The position numbers were made by a program, and so were the translations under genes. Shown piece after piece: positions 1-5,631 of a stretch of 5,637 nucleotides of DNA. Under the pieces are notes generated by a model. That model saw only the letters and a list, made by a program, of their open reading frames with translations, did not search any database and was not told the origin of the DNA. Source of the DNA: an uncultured Spirochaetota bacterium (lineage in GTDB: Bacteria > Spirochaetota > UBA4802 > UBA5368); the NCBI GenBank assembly GCA_937864375.1, contig CALMJO010000569.1, positions 1-5,637 of the forward strand. Reading direction: 5' to 3'. How positions within the stretch are numbered: the stretch's first letter is position 1; every line of letters begins with the position of its first letter.

Positions 1-2
1 TG

Positions 3-644
3 GTACTGCGCATCCGCGACATCTTCGTGAACGCGTCCCAGGCCCTGGGGCTCTTCAGGTTCTGCGTGCTCCTGTCCATGGCGCTCCACCTGACGGTGTA
101 CGGCGCCTATTTCATCGCGACGCTGCCGGGTTCCCGCGAGATGAGCTCGGACGAGATAAAGCTCGAGGCCGTGGACGTGGACTTCAACGACATCCCCCCG
201 CAGCTCCTGGGGGGGGAGAGCGACCCGGCGCCGGTGGAGAAACAGGAATGGATAGAGGGAACCAGCAAGACCGCTGCCGATCCGCTTGACGAGGAGCTGA
301 ACGTGAACGCGCTCTCCGGCACCGGTACGGACAAAGAAGGCTACCTGTACTCGTTCAACGGGGACCGGCCGCCCACGCCCATCATCGACTTCGACCTGAA
401 GCAGTTCTTCCCCAAGGAGGCGCGGTGGGCGAACATCACCCAGAAGGTCGTGGTCGTGCGCGTGCAGGTGGACGAGAAGGGAGGACTCGTGAGCGCGCGC
501 GTCGTCTCCGCGAAGGCCGGTTACGGCTTCGACGAGGCCGCGATCCGCATCGTGAACCTGGCGAAGTTTGCGCCCGGTTACCAGAAGGGCAAGCCCGTAA
601 AGATGAACCACCGGCTCCCGATCACGTTTGTTTTGGAAGAATAA
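3..644 (+). CDS. TonB-family energy transducer (5' end uncertain, probably partial)
   Basis: Inner-membrane-anchored periplasmic protein that passes proton-motive-force energy from an ExbB/ExbD motor to outer-membrane receptors. Numbered from the GTG at 27, there is one hydrophobic segment at about residues 9-31. It contains Ser17-x3-His21, the SxxxH signature of TonB transmembrane helices. A short acidic linker that is not Pro/Lys-rich follows. Residues ~115-205 look like a TonB C-terminal domain: a strand with VVVVRVQVDEKG, then FDEAAIRIV, KFAPGYQKGKPV and a final PITFVLEE. About 205 aa is normal for the family. Start is uncertain: the frame stays open to the left edge (encoding LRIRDIF, a plausible basic cytoplasmic tail), and no Shine-Dalgarno precedes GTG 27. 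However, GTG 27 overlaps a TGA at 28-30 in another frame, as in coupled genes, so it could be genuine. The stop is 4 nt before the receptor start. Family assignment is firm; the receptor as its partner is inferred from adjacency. Confidence 0.88.
   Translation, partial: VLRIRDIFVNASQALGLFRFCVLLSMALHLTVYGAYFIATLPGSREMSSDEIKLEAVDVDFNDIPPQLLGGESDPAPVEKQEWIEGTSKTAADPLDEELNVNALSGTGTDKEGYLYSFNGDRPPTPIIDFDLKQFFPKEARWANITQKVVVVRVQVDEKGGLVSARVVSAKAGYGFDEAAIRIVNLAKFAPGYQKGKPVKMNHRLPITFVLEE
635..640 (+). promoter_or_regulatory. Shine-Dalgarno for the receptor, inside the TonB gene
   Basis: GGAAGA lies in the last codons of the TonB gene, 8 nt before the ATG at 649. This decides the receptor start in favour of ATG 649 over the in-frame TTG at 628, which would add seven residues and spoil the n-region of the signal peptide. 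It also suggests that ribosomes finishing TonB can re-initiate on the receptor. Confidence 0.6.
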
Positions 645-648
645 CGAC

Positions 649-3078
649 ATGCAGAAACGAATCGCATACATGTGCATCTTTGCCGCGACCCTGTTCCTCG
701 CGTGGACCGGGGCGCCCGCTGAGGAACAGTATTCGCTTTCCGGCAAGATCTATAACGGGGCGACGGGCGAGCCCGTGGAAAACGTGCTCATCGCCGTGGC
801 CGAGGAGCGCACGCGCGTGCGCAGCGCCGCGGACGGCTCGTTCACGATCGCGGTCCCCAAGGCCGGAAGCTACACCGTCATCATAGCGTCGGATACCCTC
901 AAGACCGTGCGGACGATCGTGCAGATCGACGCGATGATCGCGCGCGACTTCTTCCTGAACCCGCCCGTCGCGGTGGGCGGGCTCACCGTGACCGGGAAAC
1001 GCGACATCCAGAAGGTAGCGCGCTATACCATGACCGTCCAGGAGCTCAAGGAGGTGCCCGCCTCGTTCGGGGATTCCATCTCTGCGCTCACGTCGCTGCC
1101 CGGAGTCATACGGACCGACGGAGGCTTCTTCGGACCGCTCGTGATACGGGGCGTGAATCCGGAGGAGAACGGCTATTACATAGACGACATTCCCATCTAT
1201 AATCCCCTGCATTTTGGCGGGCTGCACTCGGTGATCAACAACAGCCTGATGGCGGACATTGACCTCTACGCCTCGGCCTTCCCGGCCCAGTATGGCTCTG
1301 CCACCGGCGCGGTAATCGCGATAAACACCGTGGACAACGTGCAGAAATTCGGCGGTTATACCGACATCGGTCTCATATCAGCGAGCGCGCTCGTGCAGTC
1401 CCCCATCTACAGGGACTCCAGGGGCGGGTTGCACTTTGGCGGTCCGGACGACATCTTCAAGGAGGGAGACACGATGAACGCGGGGTACGCAATCGCCTCC
1501 GGGCGCATAGGCTACCTTTCGCTTTTTGTGCCCACGATCTACAAGCTCATCACCGGCGACAGCATCACGTCGGTCCCCGAGTACTGGGACTACCAGTACA
1601 AGATGAAATATTCCTTCAACAGCAGGCACTCGCTCACGCTGCTCCTGTTCGGCTCAAGCGATTACATCACCTTCGTCGAAAAGGGAGAGCTCGACAAGAG
1701 CGACGATCCCTACTTCCAGGGACTCGAGGCGCAGATCAACAAGCAGGCCCACTCAATGGGTCTCTATTATACCTGGCAGCCGATGGACAGCGTAATGAAC
1801 AAGCTCATCGCATACGGCGCGCTCATGCAAAGCTACCAGTTTTTCAACCTTCCCGCGGCGCCGGATACCGCCGACGCGTTCAAGGACTTCAACGTGACTT
1901 CGCACCCCTACATCTTTGGCCTGAAGGACAGGTTCAAGATTGGCGTCGTCAAGAATCTTTTCGAGATAAGGGGCGGAGCATTTTATACCCTGTATTATTT
2001 CAGCGCGCATGGGAAGTCGCTGGTGGTCAACGCCTACGGCGGGATTGACCCCGGATCCGGCGAGGGATTCGCATCGTATCCTATTGACATTACCGTGATC
2101 AACCACACGGTGGTAGGATACCTGGAAACCAAGCTTACCGCGGGCGGACTCACCTTCGTGCCGGGCGTGCGCTCGGAATACCTGGACCGCTCCGGGGAAA
2201 CAACGGTGGACCCGCGCGGTCTGGTCTCCTATGAGTTCCCGACGAAAACGACGATATCCCTGGCCGGGGGAAAATACAGCTACATGTACCAGACCAATCC
2301 CTTCCTGTTTGACCAGATTCCGCAGGTGACAAAGGTGAAGGATCTGAAGTCGGAGAAGGCGATCCACCGGGCGGCGGGTATCGAGCAGGCCTTCGCTCTG
2401 TACGCGATCAAGCTGGAGGGCTTCTATAATAATTTCTACGATACGCCCCAGTATTGGGCGCACACGGACTCGGGCGGAAAAGACTCGCTTGGTACGAACA
2501 GCGGCAAGTCCTATACCTACGGGGTTGAGGTGATGCTTCGCAAGGATCTCCGTGAGAACGAAAACGGTCTCTACGGCTGGATTAACTACACGTATACCCG
2601 CAGCCGGAATAAATCGGGTCTCCCGGAATCCGGAGATCCTTACGGAAGCGAGTACCTTACCTCTCAATACGAGCAGCAGCATTCATTCAAGCTGGTCGCC
2701 GGATACCGGCATGGCAACCATACGCTCGGTGCCAAGTTCCAGATGTATTCTTCCATGCCCTACACGGCCATTACAGGGGCCGATCGGGACATGGATTACC
2801 TGGGTCCTGGAGAAAGATGGGTGCCTGCCACGGGGACGCCCTTTACGCGGCATTTCCCGGTGGACTACCGTCTGGATATACGCTATACGCACAAGAGAGC
2901 GCTCTCATGGGGATATGTAAGCTGGTACTTTGAGGTAATCAATGTTACCAACCACCGGCCCAAGGACACGCTAAAGTGGGATTACCGGTATCCGTATTCC
3001 GATCAAAATCCCCGCGTAGTCTCGAGCAGCGATTCCCTTACATTCATTCCCAACTTTGGGGTCGAGGTGAAATTTTAG
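649..3078 (+). CDS. TonB-dependent outer-membrane receptor with N-terminal carboxypeptidase-regulatory-like domain
   Basis: An 809-aa ligand-gated outer-membrane beta-barrel importer. Residues 1-24 are a signal peptide (MQKR, hydrophobic core, GAPA before EEQ). Residues ~28-105 form a CarboxypepD_reg-like beta-sandwich (SGKIYNGATGEPVENVLIAV, DGSFTIAVPKAGSYTV). A VTVTG-like stretch near 112-118 (GLTVTGKRD) may be the TonB box. The plug is ~125-235, with SISALTSLPGVIRTDGG, LVIRG at 164-168, YYIDDIPIYNPLHFGGLHSV and FPAQYGSATGAVIAINT. The rest is barrel: alternating aromatic strands rich in Tyr, ending in FGVEVKF, with the C-terminal Phe typical of barrel-assembly-machine substrates. Length and domain order are complete for the family, with no frameshift. 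It is coupled to the TonB gene upstream and lipoprotein A downstream. Receptors with this N-terminal domain take varied substrates (glycans, peptides, siderophores), and I see nothing that names the ligand. By eye, codons after about 2600 use A/T more often than the 5' part. Confidence 0.93.
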   Translation: MQKRIAYMCIFAATLFLAWTGAPAEEQYSLSGKIYNGATGEPVENVLIAVAEERTRVRSAADGSFTIAVPKAGSYTVIIASDTLKTVRTIVQIDAMIARDFFLNPPVAVGGLTVTGKRDIQKVARYTMTVQELKEVPASFGDSISALTSLPGVIRTDGGFFGPLVIRGVNPEENGYYIDDIPIYNPLHFGGLHSVINNSLMADIDLYASAFPAQYGSATGAVIAINTVDNVQKFGGYTDIGLISASALVQSPIYRDSRGGLHFGGPDDIFKEGDTMNAGYAIASGRIGYLSLFVPTIYKLITGDSITSVPEYWDYQYKMKYSFNSRHSLTLLLFGSSDYITFVEKGELDKSDDPYFQGLEAQINKQAHSMGLYYTWQPMDSVMNKLIAYGALMQSYQFFNLPAAPDTADAFKDFNVTSHPYIFGLKDRFKIGVVKNLFEIRGGAFYTLYYFSAHGKSLVVNAYGGIDPGSGEGFASYPIDITVINHTVVGYLETKLTAGGLTFVPGVRSEYLDRSGETTVDPRGLVSYEFPTKTTISLAGGKYSYMYQTNPFLFDQIPQVTKVKDLKSEKAIHRAAGIEQAFALYAIKLEGFYNNFYDTPQYWAHTDSGGKDSLGTNSGKSYTYGVEVMLRKDLRENENGLYGWINYTYTRSRNKSGLPESGDPYGSEYLTSQYEQQHSFKLVAGYRHGNHTLGAKFQMYSSMPYTAITGADRDMDYLGPGERWVPATGTPFTRHFPVDYRLDIRYTHKRALSWGYVSWYFEVINVTNHRPKDTLKWDYRYPYSDQNPRVVSSSDSLTFIPNFGVEVKF

Positions 3079-3082
3079 GAGG
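3076..3082 (+). promoter_or_regulatory. Strong Shine-Dalgarno overlapping the receptor stop codon
   Basis: The receptor's TAG (3076-3078) runs straight into AGGAGG (3077-3082), 7 nt before ATG 3090. This near-perfect anti-16S match fixes the start of lipoprotein A and rules out the longer in-frame extension back into the receptor. A ribosome terminating on the receptor would cover this site, which fits coupled translation. Confidence 0.8.
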
Positions 3083-3089
3083 TCTCGTT

Positions 3090-3470
3090 ATGCATAATGT
3101 CGTGAAATATTTTTCCATTATTACATGTACGCTCGTTCTCGCGGCGCTTGCGGCGTGCAGCACTACCCCCGTGTGCCTCACGGCGTCGACGACGCCGCTG
3201 GTGGGAAAGCAGATCACCGAAAACCTGGGGCTCTCCGAGGGGACCGACGGTGCCTGGAGCTATCTCATGATCATGCCGGGAGAGCCGGACCTCGACGCGG
3301 CCATAAAACAGGCGCTTGCGCGAAAGGGCGGGGACGCGCTCATCAACGTGCGCTGCTACGAGACCAGCTGGACCGCGATCCTGTTCGGACGCAGCAGCGT
3401 GCGCGTCGTGGGCGAGGCGGTGAAGCTCGCACCTGCGGGGGACAAGGATGAGAAAAAGAACCCGTATTGA
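3090..3470 (+). CDS. Small lipoprotein A, unknown function, paralogue of the next gene
   Basis: A 126-aa predicted lipoprotein. A signal peptide with hydrophobic core ends in a lipobox LAAC (lipidated Cys23), so it should be anchored in a membrane facing the periplasm or surface. The mature part is about 100 aa. The best segment is residues 66-111: PDLDAAIKQALARKGGDALINV, then strands ending in VRVVGEAVKL. This suggests one helix followed by a beta-hairpin. The arrangement resembles by eye the 'GADA-V-V' turn of YbjQ-type small proteins, but that is only an analogy. Residues 118-126 form a charged tail (DKDEKKNPY). ATG 3090 is chosen for its AGGAGG and signal peptide. It lies 11 nt after the receptor and overlaps lipoprotein B by 23 nt. 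Membership in the TonB/receptor operon suggests an accessory role in uptake or envelope; nothing in the protein proves it. I do not recognise the family by name. Confidence 0.82.
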   Translation: MHNVVKYFSIITCTLVLAALAACSTTPVCLTASTTPLVGKQITENLGLSEGTDGAWSYLMIMPGEPDLDAAIKQALARKGGDALINVRCYETSWTAILFGRSSVRVVGEAVKLAPAGDKDEKKNPY

Positions 3471-3813
3471 TCGCGCGGCCGTCGCGGCCTGTGCGGCCTG
3501 GGTGATCGCGTTTTCCGGCTGCCTTCACATGGCCACCCATCCGCGCGGCGTCGCGCCGCACGTCCGGCCGATGGAGCACCGGTCATATGAGGTAGTGGGC
3601 GAGTCCGCCGGTGAAACGAGCTGCTTCCACCTTTTCTGGATCCTGCCCGTAACCCCCACGCTCGACTTCAACCGCGCCGTAGAAGAGGCGATCATCGCGA
3701 AGGGGGGCGACAACCTGATCGACGTGACCTGGTCCGTCGAACGCCAGGTGTTCATAGTGGGCACCCTGACGGCGATCCATGTCAAGGGCAAGGTCATACG
3801 TTACAGGGATTAG
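3448..3813 (+). CDS. Small lipoprotein B, unknown function, paralogue of lipoprotein A
   Basis: A 121-aa predicted lipoprotein. The n-region is very basic (RKRTRIDR), followed by a hydrophobic stretch and a lipobox FSGC with Cys25. Phe at -3 is unusual for enterobacteria but tolerated in looser lipoboxes such as those of spirochaetes. The mature domain repeats the plan of lipoprotein A. P70-T-L-D matches P66-D-L-D of A; RAVEEAIIAKGGDNLIDV (76-93) matches AIKQALARKGGDALINV; and both end in a strand with V-x-G (VKGKVIRY here, VVGEAVKL in A). Outside this segment the two differ, so the duplication looks old. The ATG lies inside the end of gene A, with GGGGG at 3437-3441 as a reasonable Shine-Dalgarno. 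The stop codon lies inside a large inverted repeat. It is probably the last gene of the operon; function unknown. Confidence 0.82.
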   Translation: MRKRTRIDRAAVAACAAWVIAFSGCLHMATHPRGVAPHVRPMEHRSYEVVGESAGETSCFHLFWILPVTPTLDFNRAVEEAIIAKGGDNLIDVTWSVERQVFIVGTLTAIHVKGKVIRYRD

Positions 3814-3845
3814 GGGGCCGATCGGCCTGTGGGCGTCCCTGTAAC
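3800..3845 (+). terminator. Long stem-loop spanning the operon's last stop codon (possible terminator or 3' stabiliser)
   Basis: GTTACAGGGA (3800-3809) and TCCCTGTAAC (3836-3845) are a perfect 10-bp inverted repeat. The 26-nt loop contains a second perfect palindrome, GGCCGATCGGCC (3816-3827). The left arm is the last codons of lipoprotein B, and the TAG at 3811-3813 is in the loop. No T-run follows (CTTGTCCCGG), so it is not a textbook intrinsic terminator. It may block 3' exonucleases or act with a protein factor. A terminating ribosome would cover the left arm, so folding would depend on translation having finished. Confidence 0.45.
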
Positions 3846-3950
3846 CTTGTCCCGGTCCGGGGCTCAAAAGAATGCATGGTTATGACGGTGAGTTCAACAT
3901 GACGGAGGTCCGTCACCCGAAACGCATGAATATATCATTCTGTTAATGAA

Positions 3951-4020
3951 CCACGAATGAACACCAAAAAACACCAATAAACACGAAGATGATATTCGTG
4001 GCGATTTGTGTCCATTCGTG
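3951..4020. repeat. 70-bp array of seven 10-bp units, four forward and three inverted (core CACGAAT)
   Basis: Four head-to-tail 10-mers (3951 CCACGAATGA, 3961 ACACCAAAAA, 3971 ACACCAATAA, 3981 ACACGAAGAT) are followed, in phase, by three on the other strand (3991 GATATTCGTG, 4001 GCGATTTGTG, 4011 TCCATTCGTG). The outermost arms, 3952-3964 and 4008-4020, are a 13-bp inverted repeat with one mismatch. CCACGAAT (3951-3958) is exactly repeated inverted at 3994-4001. CACGAA/TTCGTG (3982-3987 and 3995-4000) closes a hairpin with a 7-nt loop at the centre of symmetry. Similar CACGAAT-rich intergenic elements occur scattered in many environmental bacterial genomes as far as I recall; I could not check copy number here. 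It could be a dispersed repeat or a multi-site protein-binding array, since 10 bp is about one helical turn. Confidence 0.7.
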
Positions 4021-4054
4021 ATTATACTGAACCAGTACGCATGACAGTGCCTGC

Positions 4055-4083
4055 TTGCATCTTGGTATATAGCTATATATGAA
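4055..4083 (+). promoter_or_regulatory. Candidate sigma-70-like promoter for the third lipoprotein, with overlapping palindrome
   Basis: TTGCAT (4055-4060) is separated by 17 nt from TATGAA (4078-4083). Each matches its consensus at 4 of 6 positions. The spacer and the start of the -10 hold a perfect 14-bp palindrome TATATAGCTATATA (4066-4079), which could be an operator or simply AT-rich promoter DNA. Transcription would begin near 4090, giving a leader of about 80 nt. Confidence 0.35.
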
Positions 4084-4115
4084 GAGGCAATACTGTGCAG
4101 GAAAGGCATAACCAA

Positions 4116-4147
4116 GTCCGTTTCGCGCCCCTGCGCGCGGATCGGAC
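4116..4147 (+). other. Candidate leader hairpin upstream of the third lipoprotein
   Basis: GTCCG (4116-4120) pairs with CGGAC (4143-4147), and an inner CGCGC (4124-4128) pairs with GCGCG (4133-4137) around a CCCT loop. The fold ends 10 nt before the Shine-Dalgarno GGGGGA (4158-4163). It resembles no riboswitch I know and may reflect local GC richness. Confidence 0.25.
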
Positions 4148-4169
4148 AATCAAAACCGGGGGACAGAGC

Positions 4170-4607
4170 ATGAAAAAAGCATTATCCATAACCGCCGGCA
4201 TCCTCCTCCTGGGCGCGCTCTTCGCGTCAGGGTGCGGGAAGGGCGCCATGTACGCAGAGTTCGAACAGGTGCTCGCCGACGAGCTCGCGGCGCAGGAGCG
4301 CTATATGGAAGCGATCGCGAACGTCGTCACCGCCCAGGACCTCGCGCGCGCCATCGATTCCCTTGCAGGCCAGGTCGAGGACATAGCGCCCAGGCTCGCC
4401 GCGCTTTACGAGAAATACCCCTCGCTAAGGAGCAAGGACAAGAAAATGCCGCCCTCCATCGAGGCCCTTCAGAAAAAGATCGAGGCGAACGCGGCGCACA
4501 TGGGCCGCACGGGCGAGGCGGTGAACGCGAAGCTCAGGACGATGCTGAACGATCCCGCGGTGAAGAAAGCCTTCGAGCGGTTGAATGAGGCGTATATGCT
4601 GTTGTAA
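4170..4607 (+). CDS. Helical lipoprotein of unknown function
   Basis: A 145-aa predicted lipoprotein. MKKALSI plus a hydrophobic core ends at ASGC, with lipidated Cys22, followed by GKGA. The mature protein is almost all predicted helix: Ala/Glu/Lys-rich stretches at about 26-60 (FEQVLADELAAQERYMEAIANV), 62-80, 96-115 (SIEALQKKIEANAAHMG) and 118-145 (VKKAFERLNEAYMLL). Heptad-like spacing of Leu/Ala suggests a small helical bundle or coiled coil. There is no Cys after lipidation and no catalytic motif. ATG 4170 has GGGGGA 6 nt upstream and gives a clean signal peptide, so the in-frame GTG at 4095 is rejected. It has its own upstream region and is not coupled to the TonB operon. It converges on the minus-strand gene at 4651. 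I do not recognise the family; a structural or envelope-associated role is the most that can be inferred. Confidence 0.82.
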   Translation: MKKALSITAGILLLGALFASGCGKGAMYAEFEQVLADELAAQERYMEAIANVVTAQDLARAIDSLAGQVEDIAPRLAALYEKYPSLRSKDKKMPPSIEALQKKIEANAAHMGRTGEAVNAKLRTMLNDPAVKKAFERLNEAYMLL

Positions 4608-4622
4608 TCCGGTGTGTCGGGT

Positions 4623-4648
4623 CGAATCGCAATTCGCCCGTAAGGGCG
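4623..4648. terminator. Two small hairpins between convergent genes
   Basis: CGAAT-cgca-ATTCG (4623-4636) overlaps CGCCC-GTAA-GGGCG (4635-4648) by two bases, so only one can fully form at a time. The second has a GNRA-type loop. They occupy most of the 43-bp gap between two convergent stop codons and could act on either strand. Neither strand has a T-run after the stem, so intrinsic termination is unproven. The GCCCGTAAGGGC core also resembles short palindromic intergenic repeats seen in other bacteria. Confidence 0.4.
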
Positions 4649-4650
4649 TG

Positions 4651-5067
4651 TCAGCGCATGATGTCGTCCAGCCGGTCCATGTCGTAGGACGATGTTATCC
4701 AGTTTCCCTCGGGCGAGGCATAGTACTTCACGGTGACGAGGATGCTCGCGCCCTCTTCCAGATTGTTCGCCCGTGGGGATATCCCGTAGCTCACGCTGGG
4801 GCAGCCCGCGGCCTCGTTCCAGACATAATCGGTTAGGTGATAGGAAACGGGACCAGGCCGGATGCTTCCCCTTACCACCTTCTCGATCCGCACGGTTATG
4901 AATTTCTCCACGCTGCACGGCTCGCTTTTTATCTGGATCTTCTCGATCACCGCGACGGCAATCGCGTCCGCTTCCTTGATGAAGCGCTCCGCTTCGAGCG
5001 TGCGGACGCTGTGGGAGTATGCGGCCGCAGTAAATAACATTATTATGAGAAGGGCAATCTTTTTCAT
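4651..5067 (-). CDS. Secreted beta-rich protein of unknown function
   Basis: A 138-aa protein with a signal peptide (MKKIALLIIMLFTAAAYS, likely cut after Ser18) and no lipobox, so probably periplasmic or secreted. The mature part opens with a short helix, then alternating strands: ADAIAVAVIEKIQI (33-46), EKFITVRIEKVVRGSIRPGPVSYHL (54-78), ASILVTVKYYA (107-117) and NWITSSYDMDRLDDIM at the end. The pattern of 'AD-hydrophobic strand ... VEKVV+G ... GC ... EG..ILV' occurs in many small exported proteins of unknown role and suggests a small beta-barrel or sandwich. Cys51 and Cys89 are the only cysteines and could form a disulfide. ATG 5067 is preferred because AAGGGA lies 8 nt upstream and the signal peptide starts there; an in-frame extension to 5196 lacks both. 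Its lone minus-strand position gives no functional clue. I do not recognise a named family. Confidence 0.78.
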   Translation of the reverse strand: MKKIALLIIMLFTAAAYSHSVRTLEAERFIKEADAIAVAVIEKIQIKSEPCSVEKFITVRIEKVVRGSIRPGPVSYHLTDYVWNEAAGCPSVSYGISPRANNLEEGASILVTVKYYASPEGNWITSSYDMDRLDDIMR

Positions 5068-5083
5068 TAACCGGATCCCTTGC

Positions 5084-5109
5084 ACTTTATGATCATGAAT
5101 GGATGTCAA
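5084..5109 (-). promoter_or_regulatory. Weak promoter candidate for the secreted protein gene
   Basis: On the minus strand a perfect TTGACA sits at 5109-5104. The best -10-like hexamer, TAAAGT (5089-5084), is only 14 nt away, shorter than the usual 16-18. An 8-bp palindrome ATGATCAT (5089-5096) lies in the spacer. The -35 match is real; promoter function is uncertain. Confidence 0.25.
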
Positions 5110-5560
5110 TCCGGGTACACCCATTCGGGATTTTTCGCTGAATCTCCCGCATCGATCGGGAAAGGGAGCTGTCCACCGGGGGCCCCTTTTACGCATTCCG
5201 CGCTAAAACCGCTTGTTCCGCGTCCTGAAGATCGATCGTGATCGATGTATTTCCTCATTAAACTGAAAAGACGGCAAATATCAAGATCAAATTTCTCTCC
5301 ATGGACACCGGATTTCCCGGTGCCGATCAGCCCGTCCGTTTTCCGCACGACGGCGGGAGGAGGGATGCCGTCCGGTCGTGCCTCGTCTTCCGGGCAGCGC
5401 GCAGAAAGGACAGTACGCGATTCGGCCCCACGCCGCCGTGAAACCGCCCCGATTGCGCGGTGCGCGTCCGGTATTCGCGGCTCCGGGCCCGTTGGACGGC
5501 GTTCAGTGCCCTGTCCGGCCGGCCGCACGCGGTCTTTGCGTCCCGAAAGGTTCGTGCGCG

Positions 5561-5606
5561 TTAATCGAAAAATTATTTGACATATAATACAATAATACAA
5601 TATGTT
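5561..5606 (+). promoter_or_regulatory. AT-rich promoter region reading toward the right edge
   Basis: A perfect TTGACA (5577-5582) directly abuts a perfect TATAAT (5583-5588), so the two cannot work together. TTGACA could pair with TATGTT (5601-5606) at 18 nt spacing. Alternatively TATAAT could pair with a poor TTAATC (5561-5566) at 16 nt. ATAATACA is tandemly repeated (5584-5591, 5592-5599). A perfect 12-bp palindrome TATGTTAACATA (5601-5612) would cover the first option's -10 and start site, a position suited to a repressor. Confidence 0.5.
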
Positions 5607-5631
5607 AACATACATAAATAACATCACAGTC

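Larger units (their letters stand above)
3814..4169. other. 356-bp intergenic region without a supported gene
   Basis: In order it holds the rest of the operon-end stem-loop; an odd palindrome CCCGG-T-CCGGG (3851-3861); a short hairpin TGACGG-aggt-CCGTCA (3900-3915); the 10-bp-unit array (3951-4020); a promoter candidate with a TATATAGCTATATA palindrome (4055-4083); and a leader hairpin (4116-4147). It separates the TonB operon from the third lipoprotein. Base composition drops visibly toward A/T between 3925 and 4100. Confidence 0.7.

Noticed and set aside
425..886. Plus-strand frame across the TonB/receptor junction
   Set aside because: Arg/Pro-rich out-of-frame translation of two well-supported genes.
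622..1227. 201-codon minus-strand open frame
   Set aside because: Antisense to the receptor's signal peptide, regulatory-like domain and plug; composition (His/Arg/Gly) is typical of a shadow frame.
1753..2682. 309-codon open frame on the minus strand
   Set aside because: Lies wholly inside the receptor gene; the sequence is Val/Arg/Leu-rich antisense noise without domains, while the plus-strand frame has clear plug and barrel motifs.
3872..3946. 24-residue small ORF (begins MHGYDGEFN)
   Set aside because: Only a distant GGGG upstream, no conservation evidence, and too short to support from sequence alone.
3951..4020. CRISPR-like repeat array
   Set aside because: Units are 10 bp and contiguous with no spacers, and orientation flips in the middle.
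4469..4918. 149-codon minus-strand frame overlapping the third lipoprotein and the secreted protein gene
   Set aside because: Crosses the convergent intergenic gap, lacks a start signal and motifs, and conflicts with two better genes.
5306..5322. Hairpin CACCGG/CCGGTG as an intrinsic terminator
   Set aside because: Six-bp stem with no T-run on either side and no gene ending nearby.
5245..5580. 111-codon plus-strand frame in the right-hand gap
   Set aside because: Low-complexity Arg/Pro/Ser translation with no ribosome site or recognisable motif.
5106..5627. 173-codon minus-strand frame in the right-hand gap
   Set aside because: Runs through the AT-rich promoter patch and GC-rich filler; no Shine-Dalgarno, domain or signal peptide, and Arg/Pro/Gly-rich as expected by chance.
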